From NCBI RefSeq assembly GCF_020329485.1, contig NZ_JAGKJI010000035.1, positions 1 through 64,000 on the forward strand: DNA of 64,000 nucleotides. Reading direction: 5' to 3'. Made by a program: the position numbers and the translations under genes. Of this stretch, positions 17,628 through 25,293 are shown piece after piece (position 1 is the first letter of the stretch; each line of letters starts with the position of its first letter). The notes under the pieces are model-generated. The model was given only the letters and a program-made list of their open reading frames with translations, made no database searches and had not been told where the DNA came from. The DNA comes from Bradyrhizobium cenepequi (lineage in GTDB: Bacteria; Pseudomonadota; Alphaproteobacteria; Rhizobiales; Xanthobacteraceae).

Positions 17628-18047
17628 CCGTTCATCGACCAGGATCCCAAGACGTCGAAGCTGTTCAACGCCGAGCATAAGCCGCTGGGCTTCGATCTCC
17701 AGTCATGGTTGGCCGCCACCGGAACCGTCTCCATCACGGAGAAGGACGGCAAGGTGACGCTCGAGGCGACCTTCAAGAACCTGCAGCCGAACGCGAGCTA
17801 CAGCCTCTTCGAGAACCATTTCGACACGAAGCCAATCAGCTTCACGCCGATGGACGGCGCCGGGAAGACGAACAGCTTCACCGCGAAGGCCGACGGCACC
17901 GGCAGCGTCACCGTGACGCTGCCGAGCATGCCGACCCACAACAACGCCATCCTCGTCATCTACAACAGCGGCGGCCAGCCGCACGGAATGGAGCGCGGCC
18001 GCATTGGCGTGGACGCCCATCACCAGATCATCCCGCGGCCGGAGTGA
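17628..18047 (+). pseudogene. C-terminal fragment of a putative exported protein
   Basis: From about 17628 the frame FIDQDPKTSKLFNAEHKPLGF onward runs 140 codons to a TGA at 18045-18047. It is beta-rich (GTVSITEKDGKVTLEATFKN, TLPSMPTHNNAILVIYNSGG) with an ending DAHHQIIPRPE, suggestive of an extracytoplasmic beta-sandwich domain. It has no start or signal peptide of its own, and the sequence upstream in frame is antisense-like noise, so it was joined to the VKOR fragment by a deletion. No family was named. Confidence 0.45.
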
Positions 18048-18214
18048 TATCAAGCCTCCCGCTTGTGGAAGCGGCCCCGGCCCCCGCGGTCCGCGTCAAA
18101 GCGTGGCTGGGCCGGAGCCGTGAAGCGGGCCGTCAAGAAGATCGGAAACAGCCGCAAGCGCGTCGAGAAGCCCCTTGGACGCTGAGGCCGCGTCGTCCGA
18201 CTCGGGGACTGAAC

Positions 18215-19111
18215 CTACGCCCTGATCGAAAATCGATCGAATGCAGTCAAGGTCTGCAGGCGCGGCTCCACTTCACCAAGGTAAATGTCGGCCTTGAGAA
18301 ACGCGATTTCGTCGTCGAGCTTGCTTTCGTCGACGTCGACGTACCATGACCTCGGTCTGCCATCGCTGCCGTCGCTCCAACGATAGCCGCGCCGCTTGAG
18401 CGCGTCTTTGAGCTCGAACGGCGACTGCTCGGCCCACACTCGCATCTTTTTTTTGCGAGCCTGCTCGAGCAGGATGCCAAGCGCCGGTGCGGCGGCTGTC
18501 GGCAGTTCCAACGCAAGGATCTCGAGGAGAGCGTGGCAATCGTCAACCGCCCTGTGAGCCTGGTGAAAGAAACCGGCACCGTTCAGCAGGTAGCCGAGGC
18601 GCGAGCCCTCGAAACCGTGCTTTCGCCATTCGATCTCGGTCGCCGAACACCCCCAAGCTTTGCGCTGAAGTGTCGGCCAGTAGCGCTCGGCGAATTTGCG
18701 GTCGAATCCGGCATTGTGGGCGATTACGATCACGGCATCTTCTGCGAACGATGATACCGCAACCTCGTCTATCCGATGGCCCGCGACCATCTCGTTCGTG
18801 ATCCCGGTGAGTGCGATTACATCCGGCGGGATCGGCTCGGACGGCTCGTTGAATGAGGAGAAGACATCCCGGAGCCCTGCGATACGACCGTCGGGTAGGT
18901 AGTCGAACTTGACCATTCCGAGCTCGATGATCTCGTCCTTGTGCTGGTCTAGGCCGGTCGTCTCCACGTCGAGCAGGATGGCTGTCTTGGTGCTTTGACC
19001 TGTGATCCGAGTGGAAGTCTCGCGGTGAACCAGGCGCCGAAGGACGCGGTAGTCGGCGGATTTGGCCAACCTTTCGGCCATCGCGGCCAAAGTTAAATCA
19101 GCTTCGAGCAT
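18215..19111 (-). CDS. DEDDh 3'-5' exonuclease (DnaQ-like)
   Basis: A 298-residue protein with an RNase T/DnaQ fold: ExoI AILLDVETTGLD, ExoII IVIAHNAGFDRKF and ExoIII HRAVDDCHALLEILAL give the four acidic residues and catalytic His. An N-terminal helical extension of about 40 residues and a C-terminal domain (QSPFELKDALKRRGYRWSD) follow. The C-terminal domain resembles that of a family of plasmid and chromosomal exonucleases. It lies 67 bases downstream of the dinB gene on the same strand, so a joint role in repair or replication is plausible. Confidence 0.85.
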   Translation of the reverse strand: MLEADLTLAAMAERLAKSADYRVLRRLVHRETSTRITGQSTKTAILLDVETTGLDQHKDEIIELGMVKFDYLPDGRIAGLRDVFSSFNEPSEPIPPDVIALTGITNEMVAGHRIDEVAVSSFAEDAVIVIAHNAGFDRKFAERYWPTLQRKAWGCSATEIEWRKHGFEGSRLGYLLNGAGFFHQAHRAVDDCHALLEILALELPTAAAPALGILLEQARKKKMRVWAEQSPFELKDALKRRGYRWSDGSDGRPRSWYVDVDESKLDDEIAFLKADIYLGEVEPRLQTLTAFDRFSIRA

Positions 19112-19177
19112 TTGATTCTTACTGCCCCTCGCATACCTGCGCAGCGGGTTTGGCGACCGCCGTGAATCTATTCCGGA

Positions 19178-20281
19178 TCAAAGCCCGAAATCCAGTTGCG
19201 GCTCCGCACCATTTCCGACTTGCAAGGAAGACAGTGACACCCCCAAAAGCCGAACCGGCTTCGGAAAAGGCATGTTATCCTGCAGCAGGCCTATGGCCAC
19301 TTCGGCGAAGCCATCGCGGTTGGCCACAGCCGAAGAGGCGGATCGGCTGCGCGTGATGATCTCGAAGTCGGCAAACTTCACTTTGAGCGTCACCGTTCGC
19401 CCACACGTGCCGGCCGATTCGCAATGTCGCCAGACCTTGTCGATCAGCGGTTCAAGCTCGGCGATCATGGCCTCGGCTTCGGTAAGGTCGGTCGAGAACG
19501 TATTCTCCGCGCCGACGGATTTCCGGGTGCGGTTGGCTCGAACAGGCCGTTCGTCGACGCCGCGCGAAATCCAATAGTAGTAGGCGCCCGACTTGCCGAA
19601 GTTCGCGTTCATGAACTGCAGCGTCTGGTTGCGCATGTCGAGACCGGTGAATATGCCCAAGGCATTCATCTTAGCGCTCGTTGCGGGGCCTATCCCGTGG
19701 AATTTGCCTACAGGAAGCGCCTCCACGAAGGCCGGCCCCATCTCAGGCGAGATGACGAACTGACCATTGGGCTTGCGGTGATCCGAAGCGAGCTTCGCCA
19801 GAAATTTGTTGTAGGAGATGCCGGCCGAGGCGTTGAGGCCGGTCTCCGCCTTGATCTTCTCGCGGATGCGCAACGCGATGTCCCTGGCGAGTGGGACGCC
19901 TTGAAGATTTTCGGTCACGTCGAGATAGGCCTCGTCGAGCGACAGAGGTTCGATGATCGTTGTGTGCTCGGCGAAGATCTCGCGTATTTGCCGGCTGATC
20001 GCCTTGTAGACCTCGAAGCGCGGCCTGACGAAGATCAGGTCGGGACATTGTCGCTTCGCGGTCACCGAGGGTATCGCAGAGCGAACCCCAAAGTTGCGGG
20101 CTTCGTAGCTCGCGGCCGCCACGACGCCGCGCTCTGCCGAGCCGCCCACCGCGACCGGCTTTCCACGCAGGTCCGGATTATCGCGCTGTTCCACGGACGC
20201 ATAGAACGCATCCATGTCGATATGGATGATCTTGCGGTGAGGCGCGTTCGGGTCGCCTTGCTCTGAATCGGACCGGACCAT
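19178..20281 (-). CDS. dinB: DNA polymerase IV (Y family)
   Basis: A 367-residue translesion polymerase. The catalytic motifs are HIDMDAFYASVEQ near the N-terminus and PLSLDEAYLDVTENL; GISYNKFLAKLASDHRKP and the little-finger domain follow. I chose the ATG at 20281 (MVRSDSEQ), which leaves a normal 15-20 residue leader; an in-frame start at 20344 would add an unconserved stretch. It is followed by the exonuclease gene. It inserts bases opposite damaged template. Plasmid-borne dinB copies are common in rhizobia. Confidence 0.92.
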   Translation of the reverse strand: MVRSDSEQGDPNAPHRKIIHIDMDAFYASVEQRDNPDLRGKPVAVGGSAERGVVAAASYEARNFGVRSAIPSVTAKRQCPDLIFVRPRFEVYKAISRQIREIFAEHTTIIEPLSLDEAYLDVTENLQGVPLARDIALRIREKIKAETGLNASAGISYNKFLAKLASDHRKPNGQFVISPEMGPAFVEALPVGKFHGIGPATSAKMNALGIFTGLDMRNQTLQFMNANFGKSGAYYYWISRGVDERPVRANRTRKSVGAENTFSTDLTEAEAMIAELEPLIDKVWRHCESAGTCGRTVTLKVKFADFEIITRSRSASSAVANRDGFAEVAIGLLQDNMPFPKPVRLLGVSLSSLQVGNGAEPQLDFGL

Positions 20282-20319
20282 CCCTAGATTATAGACGTTC
20301 GCCGTCCAGCCGTCGCAGC

Positions 20320-20490
20320 TTAGACCACATCCTTGGGCGGACACTCGCGGCAGGCATCGCCGACCGAATCCAAGAGCTCTGTGATCGCATCTGTGGCTTC
20401 GTCGGGAGAAATGCCTGCCCGCGGATCCCGACGAGCGATATCATAGGCGCGATCGCGGGCGTGCGCCGGGAACGACGCCGGCGGAAGGAT
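20320..20490 (-). pseudogene. possible small protein remnant upstream of dinB
   Basis: A minus-strand frame without a usual start codon reads ARDRAYDIARRDPRAGISPD, then DAITELLDSVGDACRECPPK, and ends at a TAA (20320-20322). The composition is protein-like and the tail has a C-x-x-C pair, but the frame opens right after a stop, so it is either a 5'-damaged gene or chance. It lies 39 bases upstream of the preferred dinB start. Confidence 0.3.
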
Positions 20491-20715
20491 TCATCCCGGC
20501 GGGACCGATCTTAATGCTGGCTTCGCGATAGTGGGTGTCACGGTCAGAGGAAGCGTGGGCCGGGGCGGAACACGTGGACAAGCGGCCGGCGCCGGGTCTT
20601 CCTTCTCGCCCGTGGCGACGATCCGCGAGCCGCGGTTAGCACAGGGTAGGGATTCGAAATCGCTGGAGCCGCCGCGCATCGAGCGGGCTTGAGCGAGGCG
20701 ACTGCGAAGCTGGAT
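20491..20715. other. intergenic, nothing recognised
   Basis: Between the dinB region and the mobilisation genes no motif-bearing frame, hairpin with T-run or repeat was recognised. An oriT would be expected on one side of the mob genes, but I cannot point to a nic site here. Confidence 0.35.
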
Positions 20716-20850
20716 TCAGCCCGCCTGACTCTGGCCGCCATGGAACAGCAACTGGGATATATTCCAGGCGTCTCGATAGCTCCGGAAGATCGGGCCTAGC
20801 TCGAAGAAATCTGGCCCAAAACTGCGGGTTCGCTTATCTGGTCCGCTCAT
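20716..20850 (-). CDS. possible short ORF after the relaxase
   Basis: A 44-codon frame whose ATG at 20850 lies inside the end of the relaxase gene (17-base overlap). It encodes a Phe/Tyr-rich peptide (SFGPDFFELGPIFRSYRDAW). The overlap suggests translational coupling, but no family is known and the length is marginal. Confidence 0.28.
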   Translation of the reverse strand: MSGPDKRTRSFGPDFFELGPIFRSYRDAWNISQLLFHGGQSQAG

Positions 20851-21910
20851 CGCCTCGCGTTTCGTCACGCTGGTCGGCATCAACGCCCTGCTCCGCGCTG
20901 CGGAGCCGAGTATTGGCAAGCTCCGAAAGCTCGTTCTTGAGCGCATGCCGGCGGGTTTCGACAGCAGGCATGTCGTTGACGAATTGCCGAATCTGTCGCG
21001 CTAGCACCTGATCTGCTGCCAATCCAGAGCGCTGTAGCTCGGCCGCATAGTCGAGATAACGCCGCCGAATCTCGTCCTGACGTGACTTGATCTGTTCGTC
21101 CCAAGGATGTTTGGCAGTCCTGCCGCCCCTCACCTCCGAAAGCACCTCCTTGCGAGCAAGCCGATCGACATCGGGTGTGATCTTTCGCTTGCGCAAAGCA
21201 AGCACCGCCCCGCGATCGGCCTTTCGAACCCGCCCGCGGGTTCGCCGCGGCGTTGCCTCCGCCGCGATTCCGCGAATTCGGAGTTCGCCAGCAAACCGTT
21301 CCCGCCAGGCCTGAAGATCCGCCTTGCGGGGGTTGAGACGCTCGCCGTCATGGCCCAGGGACCGAACGGTCAAGTGCACGTGGGGATGCTTGTCGTCGAG
21401 ATGCTGGACGAAGACGTAGTCGTGATTGTCTCCGAACGTCTCAATGGCAAATGCCCGGGCTGAATCCTTGACTGCGATGGCGTCGGTGCCAGCCGGCATC
21501 GACAGAATAATGTTGATCGAAAGCGATCCATCACGACGGCGCTTGTCGTCGAGACCGGCATCATCCTCCCAGCGTTGCTGCAGGTCTTTCAATCCGGAAC
21601 GACCCGCCAGTGTCGCGCCCTGCTCTGTTTCCGCATCGAGCTCACCGTTTCGCGTGATGTATGCGAGGTGCGACTTGAGATGCGCCACGCCCTTCGTGCG
21701 ACCGGTGATCTTGACCATCACCTCTGGTGCTCGGCGCACGATGCGTTCGAGCTTTGCACGCATCGCCGGCGTAAGGCGACCAGGAGCGGCCGACTCCGGG
21801 ATATCCCACTCGGCCCGCCGTGGGCGCCGATTTGGCGTTTCCCAGACATACGAGATCGGCGGAAGTTCGGACGCTAGTTCGGTTGACCGCGGCGAGTGGC
21901 GTCGACTCAT
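20834..21910 (-). CDS. MobA/VirD2-type relaxase
   Basis: A 358-residue relaxase that would nick the transfer origin. The conserved metal-binding triad is in HLDDKHPHVHLTVRSLG. Upstream lie VMVKITGRTKGVAHLKSHL and YITRNGELDAETEQG, typical of the alphaproteobacterial MobP-like relaxases; a basic helical tail follows. The start is set at the ATG at 21910 because it forms an ATGA overlap with the MobC stop; a longer frame to 21925 is less likely. It is short compared with VirD2 and carries no primase domain. No type IV secretion genes are in the window, so the element is mobilisable rather than self-transferring as seen here. Confidence 0.85.
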   Translation of the reverse strand: MSRRHSPRSTELASELPPISYVWETPNRRPRRAEWDIPESAAPGRLTPAMRAKLERIVRRAPEVMVKITGRTKGVAHLKSHLAYITRNGELDAETEQGATLAGRSGLKDLQQRWEDDAGLDDKRRRDGSLSINIILSMPAGTDAIAVKDSARAFAIETFGDNHDYVFVQHLDDKHPHVHLTVRSLGHDGERLNPRKADLQAWRERFAGELRIRGIAAEATPRRTRGRVRKADRGAVLALRKRKITPDVDRLARKEVLSEVRGGRTAKHPWDEQIKSRQDEIRRRYLDYAAELQRSGLAADQVLARQIRQFVNDMPAVETRRHALKNELSELANTRLRSAEQGVDADQRDETRGDERTR

Positions 21911-22290
21911 CGCCGTCCATCCCAATAATCCGCGTTGCCGTGCAGCGCATTACGTAGTTGCGCGAGCTCCGTTTCAATGACCAGTTTGGCCTCTTGAATT
22001 GCGGATAGATCGGGCTCAACCGCCCTGCCCTGCAGCACACTGGTATTTGCGGCACGCGCGATCTGGTTGATGTTGCCGCCGATTCGGTTGAGCTCGCGAA
22101 CGATCGCGCGAAGCGCGTCATGCTCGTCCGGGGAATGCTGCACGGGTGACGCCAATCGCGAGCGCACCAGCGAAACGATCCAGCCGGTTCGCGTCATTCC
22201 ACGCTGATGTGAGACTTCCGCGAGCTGCCGCATCTCGCTCTCGCGAAATCGCACCGTCACCTTCTCCGGCCGTCCGACCGGCAACGCCAA
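21907..22290 (-). CDS. MobC-like relaxosome accessory protein
   Basis: A 127-residue protein. It has an N-terminal ribbon-helix-helix (RPEKVTVRFRESEMRQLAEV, then RTGWIVSLVRSRL) and the MobC signature ELNRIGGNINQIARAAN. Such proteins bind the transfer origin and help the relaxase. Its TGA overlaps the relaxase ATG, so the two are translationally coupled. Assigned to the MobC/relaxosome family (PF05713-like) by motif. Confidence 0.85.
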   Translation of the reverse strand: MALPVGRPEKVTVRFRESEMRQLAEVSHQRGMTRTGWIVSLVRSRLASPVQHSPDEHDALRAIVRELNRIGGNINQIARAANTSVLQGRAVEPDLSAIQEAKLVIETELAQLRNALHGNADYWDGRR

Positions 22291-22416
22291 GATGCGGGGC
22301 GCTGGTGCAGCTAGTGCATCAGCAATGAGACGCCGCAGCAGCGCGGATTTCCCGCCCTGGGTAGCTGCAAGAACTGAGAACGCCGCCGCGACTTCGTCGG
22401 GAGACGCGAAGCGAGA

Positions 22417-22848
22417 TCAGAGCCATGCACTCCAATCCCAATCGCGATGTAATACATCGCTGGCGCGAAGCCTATCCTGCACTAGAAAGCAGAAAAACCT
22501 ACCCCTTGCTGTTGGTTCAAACCAACATTCTTTGTGTTCAGGGCTCGCGACGGCGAAGCGACGGACGCCCCCTGCCCTCTCTGCCAAATTCGGCCCGCGG
22601 TCCCTCTTAGACGAGATAACCGCCGCGAGCCCCGATCCGCCGGCAACAAAGGAACCGGACGCACTAACTGACATAGGCGATGTGGACCGCGACTTTCCAG
22701 CAGCCTGCGGCCTCTCTACAGCGCTATGGGAAGCGCGTTCGGCCTTCGGCTGCTGCGCTAACGCGCCATCCTTCGAATGGGAAAGTCGCTCTGCCGCCAC
22801 ACACCGGTAGTCTGTCTTCGCGGATACAAGACTGCCAAAGAAGCTCAT
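22417..22848 (-). CDS. hypothetical protein coupled to the KorB-like gene
   Basis: A 143-residue frame whose ATG at 22848 overlaps the TGA of the KorB-like gene (ATGA). The sequence is Ser/Ala/Arg-rich with little predicted structure and no known domain. One copy of the GTTGGTTYRAACCAAC palindrome (22511-22526) lies inside it, encoding CWFEPT. The overlap argues for translation; the composition and embedded operator argue that it may only be spacer. Undecided. Confidence 0.35.
   Translation of the reverse strand: MSFFGSLVSAKTDYRCVAAERLSHSKDGALAQQPKAERASHSAVERPQAAGKSRSTSPMSVSASGSFVAGGSGLAAVISSKRDRGPNLAERAGGVRRFAVASPEHKECWFEPTARGRFFCFLVQDRLRASDVLHRDWDWSAWL
22511..22526. promoter_or_regulatory. 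palindrome GTTGGTTCAAACCAAC (copy 1, KorB-like operator/centromere candidate)
   Basis: A 16-base near-perfect palindrome that is the exact reverse complement of the copy at 24697. It lies 320 bases after the end of the KorB-like gene. Three copies flank the second par locus and none occurs elsewhere in the window, as far as I could see. Binding by the adjacent ParB/KorB-like protein is inferred. Confidence 0.7.
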
Positions 22849-23849
22849 CTCGACAGGATCTCCTCGATCGTGAGTGCCGAGGCTGGAAACTCTTCTGCTT
22901 GCTCCGCACCGTCGACCAACACCACAGCGTGACGGGAGCCTTGCGTCGCAAGCCGATCAACAACAAGCTGTCCAGCCCGGTTCTGATACCGAACCCTGAT
23001 TGCCAACGATGCTGCCGACCTCGATTGTGAAACGACGCGAGTTTTTGGTGGTTGATCCTCAGTTGCTGCCCCTCGGCCTTTCGCAGCGGCGCGCGGAAGC
23101 AGTGCTTCCGGGAGGAGATCGGATCTTTCCGATCGGCGTGGTCCAGCAGGCGGTTCGCTCTGGGCATTGGCGCGGCCGGCCTCAGCGCGCACGTCGCGGG
23201 CCAGTTGCCGAGCCTGCGCGTCGGTAAAGCTGTCCTGCATCGCGCATAGCCGTTCGATCTCGTCAGGATGCGTGCGCCAGGCTTGGTAGAGTTCGTAAAG
23301 AGCACGGATCGAACTGCCCTCAAGTCGCGCTCGGAGGAATTCCGGCATGCTTTGAACCGATGCGTAGCGTGACACCCAGTCTCTTGGCTTGCCTAGTTTG
23401 CGCGAGATATCCGCTTGGGTATCGCCGACGTTCAACCGGTCTGCGATGAACGTCGCGATTTCAGGCGCGCGCAAATCATCGCGCTGGATATTCTCGATCA
23501 TCTGCGCGTATCGGTCCGGCGAACCGACGCCTTGAACGAATGCGGGCATTTCATGCAGCCCCGCGCGCTGCGCAGCGCGGTACCGGCGCGCACCCATGAC
23601 GATGACGTAGCGTCCATTCTCATCGGAGCGGCGAAGCGTGATGGGTTGCAGCACGCCATGTTCGCCAATCGATTGTGAGAGCTCCTCCAGTTCCCGTTCG
23701 CTGAAGTTACGGCGTGGTTGATCGGGGTCTTCGTCAATGCAATCGATCGCGACCAAAAGCGGCCGCCCGGAGGCTGCGTTAGGGTTTGCGGCGGCGTCGA
23801 CGAGTTCCCTAAAGCTGAGATCGAGCGTCACTAGTCGTCTCCTGATCAA
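22845..23849 (-). CDS. KorB-like ParB-family partition/regulatory protein
   Basis: A 334-residue ParB/RepB/KorB family protein. The N-terminal ParB domain at about 30-135 holds the CTP-binding motifs GARRYRAAQR and ENIQRDDL. A helix-turn-helix follows at about 142-163 (TQADISRKLGKPRDWVSRYA) and a KorB-type DNA-binding region to about 215. The last 50 residues (VRYQNRAGQLVVDRL onward) resemble the SH3-like dimerisation domain of KorB rather than the ParB leucine zipper. It is encoded directly downstream of a split ParA and overlaps the following ORF. It is distinct from RepB at 26723. Likely roles are partition and repression through the three GTTGGTTYRAACCAAC sites. Confidence 0.82.
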   Translation of the reverse strand: MIRRRLVTLDLSFRELVDAAANPNAASGRPLLVAIDCIDEDPDQPRRNFSERELEELSQSIGEHGVLQPITLRRSDENGRYVIVMGARRYRAAQRAGLHEMPAFVQGVGSPDRYAQMIENIQRDDLRAPEIATFIADRLNVGDTQADISRKLGKPRDWVSRYASVQSMPEFLRARLEGSSIRALYELYQAWRTHPDEIERLCAMQDSFTDAQARQLARDVRAEAGRANAQSEPPAGPRRSERSDLLPEALLPRAAAKGRGAATEDQPPKTRVVSQSRSAASLAIRVRYQNRAGQLVVDRLATQGSRHAVVLVDGAEQAEEFPASALTIEEILSR

Positions 23850-24587
23850 GCTGTTCTGCGATCCTGGCGAGAACCGCGCGGATTTCCCGACCCGCTTCTT
23901 GCGCCGAGCGGCGCTTTAAGCTCCACACCGGCACCCGTTCCGCGACGGCTTCGGCATAGCCGTCTCGTGCAACAATCTGGCCTGGGAACACATACTTGCC
24001 CGCTTCGCGCAACAACTGCCCTAGGTGCGTTCGTTGACGAGGCGACTTGGTATTAAAGTTCGAAGGCAGCAGGCCGAGGAATCTCGTGTCCTGGCGACCG
24101 TATCGTCGTTGAACACCGATCACGGTCTGCATCAGGCCTTTGACGCCTTTTACCGAATAATCTTCTAGGTAAATCGGCGCCAGCACATGCGAGGCGGCAA
24201 CCAGGCAAGCGACGCTGCGAAGGCCAAGCGATGGCGGGGTGTCGATCACGCATAAACATCGAACCGTTCGGCGACATCGGCGAGATTCTGCTGCAGGGTC
24301 ATGACGGCAGCAGCATTGCCGCGATCGATATCCGTCAAGGAGCTGTCGGCCGGCGCCAGCGTGATACCGTTGCTTTCGCCAGCGATAAACCGGGCCGCCG
24401 GCTTGAAGAAATCGGCCGCCGAGGTCGTCCCTGCATGCTGCTGGAGCGTGTCGGTCGCGTTGCCCTGCGCATCAACATCGATCATCAGAACCCGGCGGCC
24501 AGCCTCCGCCATGAACCAGGCCAGATGCACAGCGAGAGTTGTCTTGCCAACGCCGCCCTTTTGATTGTTGATGACAATCGTTTTCAT
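23809..24587 (-). pseudogene. ParA/IncC-like partition ATPase in two overlapping frames
   Basis: The first frame (24587 to 24246) starts MKTIVINNQKGGVGKTTLAV, the deviant Walker A of ParA ATPases, and ends in a TGA just after ERFDVYA. The second frame begins at a GTG (24249) overlapping that stop (GTGA) and continues with Walker B IDTPPSLGL and the remaining C-terminal half through PIYLEDYSVKGVKG. Its end overlaps the KorB-like start. Together they give a normal 255-residue small ParA. Frame loss is either a one-base mutation, a sequencing error, or a frameshift or restart site; the two halves cannot work separately in any known ParA. Confidence 0.75.
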
Positions 24588-24696
24588 CGGGCGAACCTTG
24601 ATGAGACCATCTGAGCCCATTTCATCGATTTTCTCCCACCAATCGTGCGGCACCCGCGGGGCACGATCTTGATGAAACCGGCCTCTTCATCCCGAT

Positions 24697-24712
24697 GTTG
24701 GTTTGAACCAAC
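24697..24712. promoter_or_regulatory. palindrome GTTGGTTTGAACCAAC (copy 2)
   Basis: The exact reverse complement of copy 1 at 22511. It sits 110 bases upstream of the ParA start, a natural place for autoregulation by the KorB-like protein. The core GTTGGTT...AACCAAC is shared by all three copies. Confidence 0.75.
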
Positions 24713-24901
24713 ACCCGCTACGAACCAGCGCCTCCCGGATAATCTTGAAAACCCGGCACGAAATCCCCTGCCAGAAGAGTCAGGTCGGCCAAGCCAAAAA
24801 GGGCGCCGAGTGCGAAACCGGTTCGCAAGGGTTGAGCAGGCAACATTGCCGTTGTCGGGAGACAACCGAAATCGAATGCGCAGCCGCGCTGCACGTGCCG
24901 T

Positions 24902-24917
24902 GTTGGTTTAAACCAAC
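24902..24917. promoter_or_regulatory. palindrome GTTGGTTTAAACCAAC (copy 3, perfect)
   Basis: A perfect 16-base palindrome, 315 bases upstream of the split parA. Together with the other copies it defines a sequence GTTGGTTYRAACCAAC that differs from the repABC parS sites at 27671-30350, so each partition locus appears to have its own site family. Confidence 0.78.
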
Positions 24918-25293
24918 GTGTTCTGGGGCTGCACCACGTTGCGAAGTCCGTGGAGCGACGAAACAGAAACTAACCCGAAAGACCGGGGAAAGGGCAAGCG
25001 CCGCTCGGCATCTGGCCGAAGGCAAAGAATTTTGGCGCCGAGCGCACAAGCCCAATCGGAACCCCGCTGCCGGATAGATCCGGCAAGTAAATTTTCTTCC
25101 ATTGGTTGACGCCCCATCGACGATCTTAGGTATCCAGCCATGCAACCGGGAGCGACAATTAGAGCCGAGGAAGATGCCGCGATCATCGCTTTCACCGGCT
25201 CATGTACGATCGGCAACATCGCCGACCTGCGCTGAAGGACATCGCTACGCCCGCTCGAGCCGAAACCCGACCCAGCCCCGGTCTTCCCATCGC

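Larger units (their letters stand above)
24588..25293. other. intergenic between par locus and repC, with two operator palindromes
   Basis: About 700 bases with no supported gene. It holds two of the three GTTGGTTYRAACCAAC palindromes (24697 and 24902), so the promoter of the second par operon probably lies here. Several weak frames are open on both strands, but none shows a family motif. Confidence 0.55.
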
